The notes: a model not told the origin generated them from the sequence alone. Positions 53,105 to 62,650 are shown, counted from the first letter of the stretch. The stretch: DNA of 64,000 nucleotides from Tichowtungia aerotolerans (GCF_009905215.1 NZ_CP047593.1:2856900-2920899), one strand, 5' to 3'. A program made the numbers and translations.

Positions 53105-54031
53105 GTGAAATCTCAAAAGAGCTTCCTGTTTTGTTGGGTTGTATGGGTGTTGCTTTTATCCGGCCCTCTGTATGCCGTAATTGTAGATCCCAGAAATCCT
53201 GAGGAACGGGATCTGTTGGGTATTTCTAATGGCGTTGCTTTGAGTTCATGGCTTCCGACCCGCATTCGGCAGCTGCAACGTGAAAGAGCAGAAATTCTTG
53301 AAGAGATTGAGACGTTGCCCGTGCATCACCCGTTGCCGCTTCCGGATCATTATGGATATCACTCGGCTCCGATCGATTCCGCTGCTGATTCCGAAAGCCT
53401 GCCGCAGACGATTGTTTTTGAATGCGACTTTGACCCTCAGTTGGATTCGATTGCTCTGGCTCCGGTTCTGTTGCCCGGCTATCTGGAGTCGGGAGCGTAT
53501 GCGTTTCCGAAACGGTTTAAGATTGAGCTTCAGGAGAGTGATGGCCGATGGATCGGCGGGAAAAGCGGTTATTGGGAACGGGGAAAGACACGCAAGTGGG
53601 TTGAACTGGTGAACTGGATGGATGAAGATTTTCCGGATCCCGGAGCTTATCCTGTATTTTTTACAGGTAATGGTCGCCCGATCTATCAGGTTCGCATCAC
53701 GTTTCCGGCATGTGACGAAACTGCTGGGCAAGCCTACCATGCTCTGGGCGAGATCTACCTGTTCCGCTTGCACGGGTCAGGCGAAGTCGGCGATACCTTT
53801 GAGCGGGTGGAGGCGTTTTTGCGGGATACCGGGCAGGATGCTGATTACTGGTGTGCTCCTGGATCGGCAAAACGATTTGACATCCTGCATGAAGGAGAAA
53901 CGGTCACTGCGCTCTCTCCGGATTACGAAAACAGCCCGGAGCAGGAGCGGCGCAACATCGACCCGGTCGGAATTTCCCGAGGTGGCCCGTGCGCTGCGTT
54001 TTATTCGGAACCATGCATCCGAGTTTATTGA
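53105..54031 (+). CDS. Secreted protein of unknown function, C-terminus replaced by an AraC-type remnant
   Basis: 308 residues from GTG 53105, with TAGGAG 11 bases upstream. A signal peptide (FCWVVWVLLLSGPLYA) precedes a coil (ERAEILEEIETL), a region with beta-sandwich character (IVFECDFDPQLDSIALAPVLLPGYLESGAYAFP; PIYQVRITFPACDETAGQAYHALGEIYLFRL) and then ~30 residues from 53951 that are read out of frame through a regulator remnant. The natural protein probably continued past residue ~280 and has been truncated. No family recognised; the location suggests a role in polysaccharide binding or breakdown. Confidence 0.55.
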   Translation: MKSQKSFLFCWVVWVLLLSGPLYAVIVDPRNPEERDLLGISNGVALSSWLPTRIRQLQRERAEILEEIETLPVHHPLPLPDHYGYHSAPIDSAADSESLPQTIVFECDFDPQLDSIALAPVLLPGYLESGAYAFPKRFKIELQESDGRWIGGKSGYWERGKTRKWVELVNWMDEDFPDPGAYPVFFTGNGRPIYQVRITFPACDETAGQAYHALGEIYLFRLHGSGEVGDTFERVEAFLRDTGQDADYWCAPGSAKRFDILHEGETVTALSPDYENSPEQERRNIDPVGISRGGPCAAFYSEPCIRVY

Positions 54032-54289
54032 TGTATCCAAGGTGCTGGATGTGCTCCCCGTTTCCCGCCGCTGGCTGGAGATGAAATTTGGCATGGGGGT
54101 TTTGAGGAGATACGCCGTGTTCGAATGGAACGGGCCAAAGAGCTGTTGTTTTCCACCGATGGGCCGGTTCTTCGACTCGCCAGAGGGTGCGGCTTCAATA
54201 CGGTGGAACAGCTGGAATATAATTTCCCAAAGCTGGTCGGCATGAGTGCCACCCAATATCGGAAAAGCCCAAAAACCAATCTGATTTAG
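53951..54289 (+). pseudogene. Remnant of a XylR/AraC-type regulator C-terminus
   Basis: About 340 bases that closely match the 3' end of the regulator gene at 57703-58047. In one frame it reads SEFPEVARALRFIRNHASEF and PVSRRWLEMKF; a loss of about 13 bases near 54088 and further small changes break the frame. It is fused to the end of the preceding secreted-protein gene. The intact copy lies 3.75 kb downstream, so the pair forms a direct repeat around the symporter. Confidence 0.85.
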
Positions 54290-54321
54290 TGCTTTATTCA
54301 ATCATCCACTACAGGAGGAGG

Positions 54322-54385
54322 TGCGTATATTTTGTTGTTTAATGCGCAAAATCCGACTTGTTCATTTTTTGTTCCCCAATATTAT
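54322..54385 (+). promoter_or_regulatory. Promoter with paired TGCG half-sites upstream of the symporter
   Basis: TGCGTATA (54322) and TGCGCAAA (54343) are direct half-sites 21 bases apart. TATTAT (54380) is 37 bases from the second half-site, the same distance as at 58104-58168 and 60689-60753. This fits an AraC-type activator bound next to the -35 region. Confidence 0.55.
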
Positions 54386-54416
54386 TGGCTAACAATTTAT
54401 CTCTCGGAGAACGGAT

Positions 54417-56201
54417 ATGCTTTCGATATACGACTACATCATGATTTTGTTTTACTTTGTCTTTACGGCATCCTTGGGGTTTGTTTTTAAGAAGTTCATC
54501 AAGGGAAGTAACGATTATTTCGCTGGCGGGAAAAAAATGAACTGGTGGATGCTAGGTGCCAGTTCCTTTATTGCCAACTTCAGCGCATGGACTTTTACGG
54601 GCGCTGCCGGAATTGCCTATCAATATGGCGCTATTTTTCTGCTGATATACCTTGCTGATATTGTGGGCTTTGTTTTCGGGTATTTGTGGTTCGCTCCCCG
54701 CTTTCGCCGTTTGCGGTTGATCACTGCGATGGATGCGGTTCGGATGCGCTTCGGGCGTGTTAATGAACAGCTCTATACCTGGCTGCAGGTTGTTACCTCC
54801 TATATCGGCGGCGCGGTTTGGCTGGTTGGCCTCTCTATCATTATTTCCGCGGTCTTTCACATTCCGCAGGTTCCGGTGATTGTTATTTGCGCGGTTACTA
54901 TTATGACCATGGCATTGTTGGGCGGCAGCTGGGCGGTTGCGGCAAGCGACTTTATCCAGACTCTTTTACTGATGGCCTACTCAGTTATTATTGCTGTGCT
55001 GACCGTAAAATATGTCGGGGGGGTTGGTTCATTTATTGAAAAGATTCCGGATTCGCATATGCAGTTCATCCGTCCGATCGGTTCTGTTAAGTATGATTGG
55101 CTGTATCTTTTGACTGCTGTGATATGGGGTGTTTACCAGAAAAACAGCATTGATTTTGGAGCAGCCAAATACATTGCCGCAAAGGATGATAACCATGCGC
55201 GGAAGTCGGCTCTGGTGCCGCTTATCGGCTATCTAATTTTGCCTGTCTTTTGGTTTATTCCGGCTGTTGCTGCCAATATTATTGTGCCGGATCTGGCCGA
55301 AAAATATGCTTCGTTCAACGTCCCCGGCGAAGTGTCTTACATCGCGGTGTGCATCGCCATTCTTCCAAAGGGGATGCTTGGGCTGTTGGTGGCTGGATTA
55401 TTCGCTGCCACGATGACTTCGATGGATACCGCTCTCAACAAGAATGCAGGATTTCTGACCAAAAATGTGTATCAGCCTGTTTTCCGTAAGAATGCATCTG
55501 ATCATGAACTATTGAGGGCTGGAGAGGTTTTTACTGTGATATCCGGCTTTATGATTATGGGAATCGCCATTCTTCTTGCTACGCATGGAAAGATCTCTCT
55601 GTTTGATACCTATCTTTATTTGGGTGCTTATATTCAGGTTCCGTTGACGGTGGCCATGTTCATGGGAATCATGGTTCGTCGCACCCCGGCTTGGTCAGCG
55701 TGGGCAACCATTTTGTTCGGTGTGGGTGTTTCGATGTTCCTATTCGAAGTAGTACCGCTTGAATTCATGAAAACTCAGCTTGTTCCTTTGGTGGGAGAAA
55801 AAAGCTATAGTTATATGATTACCAACAAATTCACCCTGACCAACCTGATCACTGTTCCGCTTTCCAGCTTGTTTTTCTTTGCAACACGCCTCTTTTATCG
55901 CGAGCACAGGCACAACCATGAATACATGGAAAGCTTGAAGGAGTTCACCTGCCGGATAAAAACTCCGGTCGATTTCGAATCGGAGGTTGGCGGCGACAAT
56001 ACTGCGCAACAGGCCCGTATAATCGGAGTACTTGCGTTAGTCTATGGGGGATTTATTTGTCTGGCTGTATTGATTCCGAATCCAGGATACGGAAAGTTGT
56101 CCATCGCGTCCTGTGCCCTTGTCATGTTGTGCGTGGGGACTGGCTTTATAGTGTATTCAAAAAAGGTTGTTGCTTCCAGCTCAAACCTCCAGCTTGAATA
56201 A
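54417..56201 (+). CDS. Sodium:solute symporter (SSS family)
   Basis: 594 residues with about 14 hydrophobic helices. FAGGKKMNWWMLGASSFIANFSAWTFTGAAG near the start and the sodium-site region GLLVAGLFAATMTSMDTALNKNAG are typical of SSS transporters. It should import a sugar, sugar acid or similar small solute with sodium; in this locus a unit of a glycosaminoglycan is plausible. A cytoplasmic segment near 530-545 precedes the last helices. Ribosome site CGGAGA lies upstream. Confidence 0.93.
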   Translation: MLSIYDYIMILFYFVFTASLGFVFKKFIKGSNDYFAGGKKMNWWMLGASSFIANFSAWTFTGAAGIAYQYGAIFLLIYLADIVGFVFGYLWFAPRFRRLRLITAMDAVRMRFGRVNEQLYTWLQVVTSYIGGAVWLVGLSIIISAVFHIPQVPVIVICAVTIMTMALLGGSWAVAASDFIQTLLLMAYSVIIAVLTVKYVGGVGSFIEKIPDSHMQFIRPIGSVKYDWLYLLTAVIWGVYQKNSIDFGAAKYIAAKDDNHARKSALVPLIGYLILPVFWFIPAVAANIIVPDLAEKYASFNVPGEVSYIAVCIAILPKGMLGLLVAGLFAATMTSMDTALNKNAGFLTKNVYQPVFRKNASDHELLRAGEVFTVISGFMIMGIAILLATHGKISLFDTYLYLGAYIQVPLTVAMFMGIMVRRTPAWSAWATILFGVGVSMFLFEVVPLEFMKTQLVPLVGEKSYSYMITNKFTLTNLITVPLSSLFFFATRLFYREHRHNHEYMESLKEFTCRIKTPVDFESEVGGDNTAQQARIIGVLALVYGGFICLAVLIPNPGYGKLSIASCALVMLCVGTGFIVYSKKVVASSSNLQLE

Positions 56202-56279
56202 TTTCATTCCACTCTGTCTGGGGCGTGTTAACACTATTCGCTTGAGTTTGGCCAAGACTTTATGAGTCTTTATTCATGT

Positions 56280-56608
56280 AGATAGCACACGCTCAATACG
56301 GGAAGATCGCTCATGTGCTTCCGGTGCAGCGTGGCAATGTTACCCTATCAAACATTGATGTTTTGAATGCCATTCTCTATGTGGCAGAGCATGGATGCAA
56401 ATGGCGCGGGCTGCCTGCCCATCTCGGAAACTGGCACACAATTTATACACGAATGAACCGATGGGCAAAGAATGGCGTGCTGGCTCGAGTGTTCGATGAA
56501 CTTCAAAACAGCAGGTTGTGAAGATCAATCTGGATGTCATCTCTGTCGACAGCACATCCATTAAGGTGCATCCGGATGGGTTCGGCACATTAAAAAAACG
56601 GTAATAAG
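56280..56608 (+). pseudogene. IS5-family transposase remnant
   Basis: Frame one reads VLPVQRGNVTLSNIDVLNAILYVAEHGCKWRGLPAHLGNWHTIYTRMNRWAKNGVLARVFDELQ in short matching blocks and stops at 56521. A one-base shift continues as VKINLDVISVDSTSIKVHPDG to about 56608 and then ends. This is the N-terminal half of an IS5-type transposase; the catalytic C-terminal half is missing. The remaining 56609-56838 holds no recognisable gene. Confidence 0.82.
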
Positions 56609-56838
56609 CCGATGTGACCGTTCTGCTTGCTCAAATATGACGCATGGTCGGTCACACAATGCCGGCATAGCCGTCACAGCCGAATAAGGGGGCGCTTGAT
56701 TTGTGGGGCTGAGTTTTTTTTGAATATGTTCTGTCATAGACACTCAAGCTTATAGATTTATAGATCGTACTGTCATGCTTAAAGCTCGTGCAAATGAAGT
56801 TCTTGATATTTGCAGCAAAACGTGAACTTTATGTTTAT

Positions 56839-58047
56839 ATGAAAAAACACACCACTAGAAGGCGAAAAGGGTCGGGTTCAAAACGCAAGTTGGTTGCGAT
56901 CGCCTTTAAGAGCGGTGATTATGATTACGATTTTGGCCGGCGTAAAGTTCATGGAGTCATTGACTACTACCAGAAACATGCGGATTGGGAGTTCGTCTGC
57001 AATGAATGGCTGCAGCCGTTCGTGACGCCCGCAGATCTCCCGTTTTGGAATGGCGACGGGGTGATCGGGGACATTTATACGGAAGATGCTGTTTCTTTGT
57101 TTGAGTCGCTTTCTGCACCTTTCGTCTGCACATCTACCAGCGATGTCGGTCACCGGTTTCCTTCTGTTCATGTGGACAATCAGGCTATCGGCCGGCTGGC
57201 GGCCAGACATCTGATTGAATGCAAGCTCGACCGGTTTGCCTTTATCGGGCCGGATGGATATCTCTATGCTAAAGAACGTTTCATCGGTTTTTCTTCTGAG
57301 GTGGAACAGGCAGGGGCGAAGGTTCAGCCGTTTTTTACGCAACCTCCTAAACAGGCGCTTCATATGCCGGTCGAGAACATTCCGCCGGACATGCTGCGGG
57401 AGATTATTGCCGGTCTTGAATATCCGGTCGGTATTATGGTTTCTGGGGATCGATTGGGTTTTTCGGTGCTTCAGGTGTGTCGTCAACTTGGATTGCGCTC
57501 CCCTGAGGACGTTGCGGTTATCGGGGTGGACAATATCAAGATGTATTGCAACATGTCCTATTCCTCGCTGACAAGCATCGACCCGAATGCACACGAGGTT
57601 GGTTATCAGGCATCCGCTATGCTGGATCGGTTGATGAATGGGGAGACGCTGGAGCAACAGCATATTTTGATTCCGCCCCAAAGAATTGTTTTTCGCAACT
57701 CGACCGATCTGACGCGATCGGAATTCCCCGAGGTGGCCCGTGCGCTGCGTTTTATTCGGAACCATGTATCCGAGTTTATCGATGTATCCAACGTGCTGGA
57801 TGTGGTTCCCGTTTCCCGCCGCTGGCTGGAGATGAAGTTTGCAGATGAAATTGGTCACGGGGTTTTTGAGGAGATCCGCCGTGTCCGCATGGAACGGGCT
57901 AAAGAGTTGCTGCTTTCCACAGATTGGACGGTTCTTCAGGTCGCCAGAGGGAGCGGCTTCAATACGGTGGAACAGCTGGAATATAATTTCCAAAAGCTGG
58001 TCGGCATGAGTGCCACCCAATATCGGAAAAGACAGGCTTCGCAATGA
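56839..58047 (+). CDS. XylR-type AraC-family transcriptional regulator
   Basis: 402 residues from ATG 56839; an ATG at 56788 would add 17 residues. After a basic start (KKHTTRRRKGSGSKRKLVAIAF) comes a sugar-binding, LacI-like domain (VIGVDNIKMYCNMSYSSLTSID; ARHLIECKLDRFAFIGPDGY) and a C-terminal AraC helix-turn-helix pair (ARALRFIRNHVSEFIDVSNVLDVVPVSRRWLEMKF; LLSTDWTVLQVARGSGFNTVEQLEYNFQKLVGMSATQYRKR). This matches XylR-type activators that sense a sugar and bind paired direct half-sites. The likely targets are the TGCG-paired promoters at 54.3, 58.1 and 60.7 kb. Confidence 0.9.
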   Translation: MKKHTTRRRKGSGSKRKLVAIAFKSGDYDYDFGRRKVHGVIDYYQKHADWEFVCNEWLQPFVTPADLPFWNGDGVIGDIYTEDAVSLFESLSAPFVCTSTSDVGHRFPSVHVDNQAIGRLAARHLIECKLDRFAFIGPDGYLYAKERFIGFSSEVEQAGAKVQPFFTQPPKQALHMPVENIPPDMLREIIAGLEYPVGIMVSGDRLGFSVLQVCRQLGLRSPEDVAVIGVDNIKMYCNMSYSSLTSIDPNAHEVGYQASAMLDRLMNGETLEQQHILIPPQRIVFRNSTDLTRSEFPEVARALRFIRNHVSEFIDVSNVLDVVPVSRRWLEMKFADEIGHGVFEEIRRVRMERAKELLLSTDWTVLQVARGSGFNTVEQLEYNFQKLVGMSATQYRKRQASQ

Positions 58048-58103
58048 TGCGGTGTCTTTTTGAATCCACTTCTGCAGCGGCGACTTCTTTCATATCGTTT
58101 TAG

Positions 58104-58168
58104 TGCGCAATGTCTACCTGAATTATGCGTATTTTAAATCTGTGGTTTTACATTCGACGGAAGATAAT
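58104..58168 (+). promoter_or_regulatory. Promoter with paired TGCG half-sites upstream of the 58.2-kb gene
   Basis: TGCGCAAT (58104) and TGCGTATT (58126), 22 bases apart, are followed by TTTAAATCTGTG and GATAAT (58163), 37 bases from the second half-site. About 20 contiguous bases from AATTATGCG onward are identical to the site at 60.7 kb. Confidence 0.7.
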
Positions 58169-58236
58169 GAAGCTCACAGTCAGAGTTCGACGTTGTCGTT
58201 GCATGTAGCGCCAACGAAAGCACAAGGAGAAAAGGT

Positions 58237-58985
58237 ATGAAGAAATTGTTGGTTTCATTCGCTGTTATCGCGATGACAGCTGCTGCACAGGCGACATTAG
58301 TTGGATCGCTTCAGATTGAAGTGAACACAAACGGATTTGACCGGTTGACCGGTCTGGCTACCCGCACGGCTACAGGCATTGAGGAAAGCCGGGGAACAAT
58401 TCAGGGAGAAGTGGGTTTTCTGGCTGGCAGTTCCATTGGTACCAAGGGATATGCCGGCGCTACGTTTAAAAGCTACAGTGTTTTATGCCAGTTTAACAAC
58501 CTGAACCGCTATGTCGGCAGTTCCGACGGCGGCGGCCTTATCACATGGGACTATGATCTTACCGGCGTTGCGAATGAAGGCGTATTCAAGCTGAAGCTGG
58601 ATTATCTCAATCGCAACTCTGCCGTGGACAGTTATTTCTACATCAGCTACAGCAACGGCAGCACCATGACCGTTGATACAACGGATCTTTCGACAGCAGC
58701 CTTCGGCGCCGCTGCCATCGTGAGCGATACAGGCAAGTACACCTTGCTGGCAACCCTTTCTTCCACTTCAGACATTGTGGAGATAGACATCACTTCAATA
58801 GTTTCAGTCGCCCAGACCAACGGCGGTGGTATTCGCATTGCCTATGTTGACAATGGCTACTACAGCGATATCCAGTTCCAGAATGACAGCGGTATCATTA
58901 CGACGGTTCCCGAACGACAACAAGTATTCTCTTCATCTCATCGACTTCGGCAATAATACTTCTTCGCCGGAAGGTTGTTTGTTAA
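58237..58985 (+). pseudogene. Secreted VGSL-type protein with frameshifted PEP-CTERM tail
   Basis: The frame as it stands is 239 residues (to 58956). A signal peptide ends at TAAAQA, and a beta-rich domain follows (TLVGSLQIEV...ITSIVSVAQTNGGGIRIAYVDNGYYSDIQFQNDSGI). The sequence then reads V-P-E-R and a polar tail. If one base is added to the codon at 58915 (CGA to CCG), it reads V-P-E-P-T-T, a hydrophobic stretch (SILFISSTSAIILL) and R-R-K-V-V-C before a stop at 58985, a full PEP-CTERM signal. So either the tail is broken or one base is missing in the assembly. The domain is paralogous to the start of the protein at 60823. Ribosome site AAGGAG lies upstream. Confidence 0.8.
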
Positions 58986-59003
58986 TAATAACGAGAAAAT
59001 AAA

Positions 59004-60539
59004 ATGAAACGTCGTGATTACTTGAGGTCTCTCGGTCTTGGAGCAGGGGCATGTCTGCTTGGATCCAACGCTTTTGCCGCAAAACGCAGGCAACCCAACT
59101 TATTGTTTGTATTTCCCGACCAGATGCGGCGTGAAGCGATGGGGTTCTGGCAGCAGGGACGGTTTAAGGGTGTTTTACCAACGCTGAGTGATCCGGTTTA
59201 TACACCTGTACTTGATCAGCTTGCACAGGAAAGCGTGGTGTTTACCCAGGCCGTCAGTACCTGTCCGGTTTGCAGTCCGTACCGTGCTATGCTGATGTCA
59301 GGTATGTGGCCTTGGCAAAACGGGGTGGTGAACAATTGCCATCAAAACCGCAGGGATTCCCTGCGACACGACATAGACTGCTTTACCGATGTGTTGCGCA
59401 ATGCCGGCTACAGCACCTGCTATGTCGGTAAGACGCACTGGGAGATGAACAAGCCGCTGTTTGATGAAAACCAGAACTATGTTGGGGTCACCGAAGCGCC
59501 AGGCGGGCATTACATAAACGCATACGATACGTATATTCCACCGGGTCGTGGACGTCACAGCAACGACTACTGGTTTCAATGCGTGAAGGATGTTCATAAG
59601 GATCCGTATGTATATTCGAATCGACCCGAACAAATCGAGGGGAAGAAGGACGGCATCCAGTATCGTCCAAAGCTTTATTCGCCTAAGCTGGAAGCGGATG
59701 TGGTGATTGATTATCTTCAAAACAATACCGGCCAGCGAGATGGCTCAAAGCCCTTTTCCATTATCTGGGCGCCGAATCCGCCGCATAGTCCATACGGTTC
59801 CGAAAAAGACTGCGACGAAGTTGTTTACCGTGAATTGTACAAGGGGAAAGAAGGCCTGCTCAATCGCCCGAATGTAACCGGTGAGAACAAAGCATTGGCT
59901 GAAAAACGCGCGCCGTTCTATTTTTCAAACGTTACCGGCATCGATAAGCAGCTTGGCCGGATTCTTCAGGTTCTGGAAGAATCCGGTGAAGCAGACAATA
60001 CGATTGTAGTGTTTACCGCCGATCATGGGGAGATGATGGGCAGTCATAACAAATTCGGCAAGCTGGTCATTTATGAGGAAGCGTTCTGTGTGCCCCTCAT
60101 GATCAAATATCCGGGGAAGACCAAGGGGACACTTGAAGATCTGATGATTACACCACCCGACATCATGCCGACCGTGTTGGGGTTGTTGGGCTTGGAGGAT
60201 CGTATTCCCGAAACGGTTGAGGGGAAAAACTATTCCCGTGAAATCATATCGGGTGACTGGGCGACGCAGTCGAAGCCAAAATCGGCACATTTTCTGGGAT
60301 TCAACAGTAAATTCAGGGGGCTTCGAACGGATCGATATACCTATCAAATAGATGAAACAGGCGAACAGATGTTGTTCGATAATAAAAACGATCCCTATCA
60401 GATGACAAAGCTTCAGTTGACGGATATTCCGGAGGCAGATGCCGATTTTATTCTTTCCGAACTGGGCATGTGGCTGAAGCAATCCGGCGATCCGTGGTTT
60501 CGTCAGAAAAAACTTTCCAGTGTGATTAAATATCCTTGA
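59004..60539 (+). CDS. Secreted sulfatase
   Basis: 511 residues. A twin-arginine-like signal (MKRRDYLRSLGLGAGACLLG) leads to a type I sulfatase with PNLLFVFPDQMRREAMGFW and the modification motif C-S-P-Y-R with formylglycine Cys90. Other blocks are YVGKTHWEMNKP, FSIIWAPNPPHSPYG, TIVVFTADHGEMMGSHNKFGK and PLMIKYPGK. It probably removes sulfate from a glycan, and in this locus a chondroitin or dermatan sulfate unit is likely. Tyr in place of Ser in C-x-P-S-R occurs in some members. It follows the VGSL-type gene closely and is probably co-transcribed. Confidence 0.93.
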   Translation: MKRRDYLRSLGLGAGACLLGSNAFAAKRRQPNLLFVFPDQMRREAMGFWQQGRFKGVLPTLSDPVYTPVLDQLAQESVVFTQAVSTCPVCSPYRAMLMSGMWPWQNGVVNNCHQNRRDSLRHDIDCFTDVLRNAGYSTCYVGKTHWEMNKPLFDENQNYVGVTEAPGGHYINAYDTYIPPGRGRHSNDYWFQCVKDVHKDPYVYSNRPEQIEGKKDGIQYRPKLYSPKLEADVVIDYLQNNTGQRDGSKPFSIIWAPNPPHSPYGSEKDCDEVVYRELYKGKEGLLNRPNVTGENKALAEKRAPFYFSNVTGIDKQLGRILQVLEESGEADNTIVVFTADHGEMMGSHNKFGKLVIYEEAFCVPLMIKYPGKTKGTLEDLMITPPDIMPTVLGLLGLEDRIPETVEGKNYSREIISGDWATQSKPKSAHFLGFNSKFRGLRTDRYTYQIDETGEQMLFDNKNDPYQMTKLQLTDIPEADADFILSELGMWLKQSGDPWFRQKKLSSVIKYP

Positions 60540-60688
60540 TCTGTGAATTGTCGACAAATTGTTCCAACACTCTTTATGCAGTGGCCATCGCCTGCATTTG
60601 CCGTGCCACTGCCTCACTTTCCTGAGTCCACTCTCGGCAGTGCCTTAGGCCGGTGAGAAACATTGGTTCATTTTTAGCCCATTTTAGG

Positions 60689-60753
60689 TGCGTAATATCA
60701 CCCTTAATTATGCGTATTTTAAATCTATGTTTTTTTGACTGCTGCGGGATAAT
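60689..60753 (+). promoter_or_regulatory. Promoter with paired TGCG half-sites upstream of the 60.8-kb gene
   Basis: TGCGTAAT (60689) and TGCGTATT (60711), 22 bases apart, are followed by TTTAAATCTATG and GATAAT (60748), 37 bases from the second half-site. Confidence 0.7.
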
Positions 60754-60822
60754 AGAACTTGTGAGTAGACAGATAAGCATTAGCTGTTGGTGAAATGTTT
60801 AAAAAAGAAAAAGGAGAACACA

Positions 60823-62634
60823 ATGAAAGTATATTCGATAATGACTATTGTTGTCGCGTTGGCGATTTCCATGCAGGCCGAACTGGTGGGGTCGCTGCAT
60901 CTGCCGTATACCGGCGGTTATATAACCAACGATATACAAAGCATTAAAAACATTAAAACACGCGTCAGCGGCGGAGATGTTTCCACCTGCGGACGGATTG
61001 AAGGTGACTTCAGCCTGTTGGCGGGACATACAGTCGGTCAAGACGGTTACAATGGAGCAGATATTCAGACTCGATACTCCGCAGCCACAACGCTCCACGA
61101 TCTGGGGCGATATGATAATATCGAAGGAAGAGGCATCGCTGTTTGGGATTTCAATTTTTCCGGCATTGTATCCAATGCATGGGAACTGAAGGTTGATTTC
61201 AAAGATCGGAGAGCCTCAGATACAATACCAGACGAATGGTATATCAGTTTTTCCGGTTTGGGTCGCACGCTTGATACGACGGATATAACAACATTGGCTC
61301 CCGGAGCGGGGCAGGGTCTCCTGAGTGATGTTTCGAAATATATTAAAATCGGAGAACTTCCGGTAGGAGTGGCCGCAGGTATCTATACCTGGGATCTGAC
61401 CGAAATTATCGAAGCGGCACAGGCCAATGGCGGAACAGTTCGACTGGTCTACAGCTGTGCCGGGTATCACGATAACATAAACTTACTGAATGACAGCGGG
61501 CTTATCGCAACCAACACGACATCGGGCACCCCGGTTGAATTTTCCTATTTCTTTTTGCAGGATGATTTTGAAATCGGTACCGCCTCGAGCACCAACGGTG
61601 TGCTTACCAACGGCTGGGCCGCATTGTCCGACAATATGTCTCCCAGCCAGGAAAAAAAGGAATACAACGTTGCGTCCAGCGGCGTGCTGGACCTCCGGGA
61701 TGAAATCTCCCCTGAACTCGTCGGTGGAGAACCGGTCGGCCTTTTTGATTCCGTGTTTATTAATTTTGAAAACATTGCACTCACAAATGATGGCGACTGG
61801 CTTGAATTGTCCATTGATCTGGGATTTTATGAGGACACGTCTGGAGAACTGATCGCTGATCAGGGTGAACCGCTGGCCCTTTTGACACTTGTGGATTCAG
61901 GGAGAACCAATGCTGCCGGGTATGGTTTTTCCATGAGGAAAGGGGCCTACCACTCGCTGTCATTGTATGGCGGACCGCTGACTTATCCTGTGAGTATCAG
62001 CGGTTCGGATACTTCTCGAACAACCCTTGCCACGGATGGAACCATGCAAACCTGGTTCCTGCGGATTGAGCGTTCCGGAGACAACTTCCTGATTACACCA
62101 AGCATCGATGGTAAGTTATTCGGACCCACCAGCGCATTTGTTGAAGCCTTTACCAACAGTGCCGCCATCGACGCAGTCTTCGACCAGTTGACCCTTACAG
62201 TTCGCGGGAATGATGTTGCTGTGAAAATCGATAATGTGACTCTTTTGTCAAATACGAAACCCTATGTTCTAAGTGCATACGAACAATGGGTAGCGGATTG
62301 CGGCCTGTCCGGCAGCAACGCCGAGATGGGAAGCAACCCGGACAATGATGCGCTGGATAATACCGGGGAATATATTTTTGGCGGCAATCCGCTGGACAAT
62401 GCTGACGTCGGCACCCTGCCTGCATTCGACGCAGCAAGTGGAAACTACATCTACATGCTGCGCAGCGATAATACCCTCACCGCTCATGTGCTGACCCGGA
62501 CAAATCTGATATACGGCAGCTGGATCACAAATGCATCAATGAACATTACGCTGAATGACGGCGGAATGACCAGTTACACCAACCGCGTGGGGCTAACGGC
62601 AGACCAGTTGTTTATTAAACTGCTGGTGGAATAG
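60823..62634 (+). CDS. Secreted VGSL-type protein with laminin-like and C-terminal calcium-binding-like modules
   Basis: 603 residues from ATG 60823, preceded by AAAGGAGAACACA; an ATG at 60787 is less likely. A signal peptide ends at AISMQA. Residues ~20-235 (ELVGSLHL...NGGTVRLVYSCAGYHDNINLLNDSG) are paralogous to the protein at 58237. Residues ~250-490 form a beta-rich, LamG-like carbohydrate-binding region (QDDFEIGTAS...DWLELSIDLGFYED...FLRIERSGDNFLI). The C-terminus (YEQWVADCGLSGSNAE...NTGEYIFGGNP) resembles the tail of the 4272-7361 protein. There is no PEP-CTERM. It probably binds polysaccharide at the cell surface. Confidence 0.82.
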   Translation: MKVYSIMTIVVALAISMQAELVGSLHLPYTGGYITNDIQSIKNIKTRVSGGDVSTCGRIEGDFSLLAGHTVGQDGYNGADIQTRYSAATTLHDLGRYDNIEGRGIAVWDFNFSGIVSNAWELKVDFKDRRASDTIPDEWYISFSGLGRTLDTTDITTLAPGAGQGLLSDVSKYIKIGELPVGVAAGIYTWDLTEIIEAAQANGGTVRLVYSCAGYHDNINLLNDSGLIATNTTSGTPVEFSYFFLQDDFEIGTASSTNGVLTNGWAALSDNMSPSQEKKEYNVASSGVLDLRDEISPELVGGEPVGLFDSVFINFENIALTNDGDWLELSIDLGFYEDTSGELIADQGEPLALLTLVDSGRTNAAGYGFSMRKGAYHSLSLYGGPLTYPVSISGSDTSRTTLATDGTMQTWFLRIERSGDNFLITPSIDGKLFGPTSAFVEAFTNSAAIDAVFDQLTLTVRGNDVAVKIDNVTLLSNTKPYVLSAYEQWVADCGLSGSNAEMGSNPDNDALDNTGEYIFGGNPLDNADVGTLPAFDAASGNYIYMLRSDNTLTAHVLTRTNLIYGSWITNASMNITLNDGGMTSYTNRVGLTADQLFIKLLVE

Positions 62635-62650
62635 GAAGCACAGTTCAACG

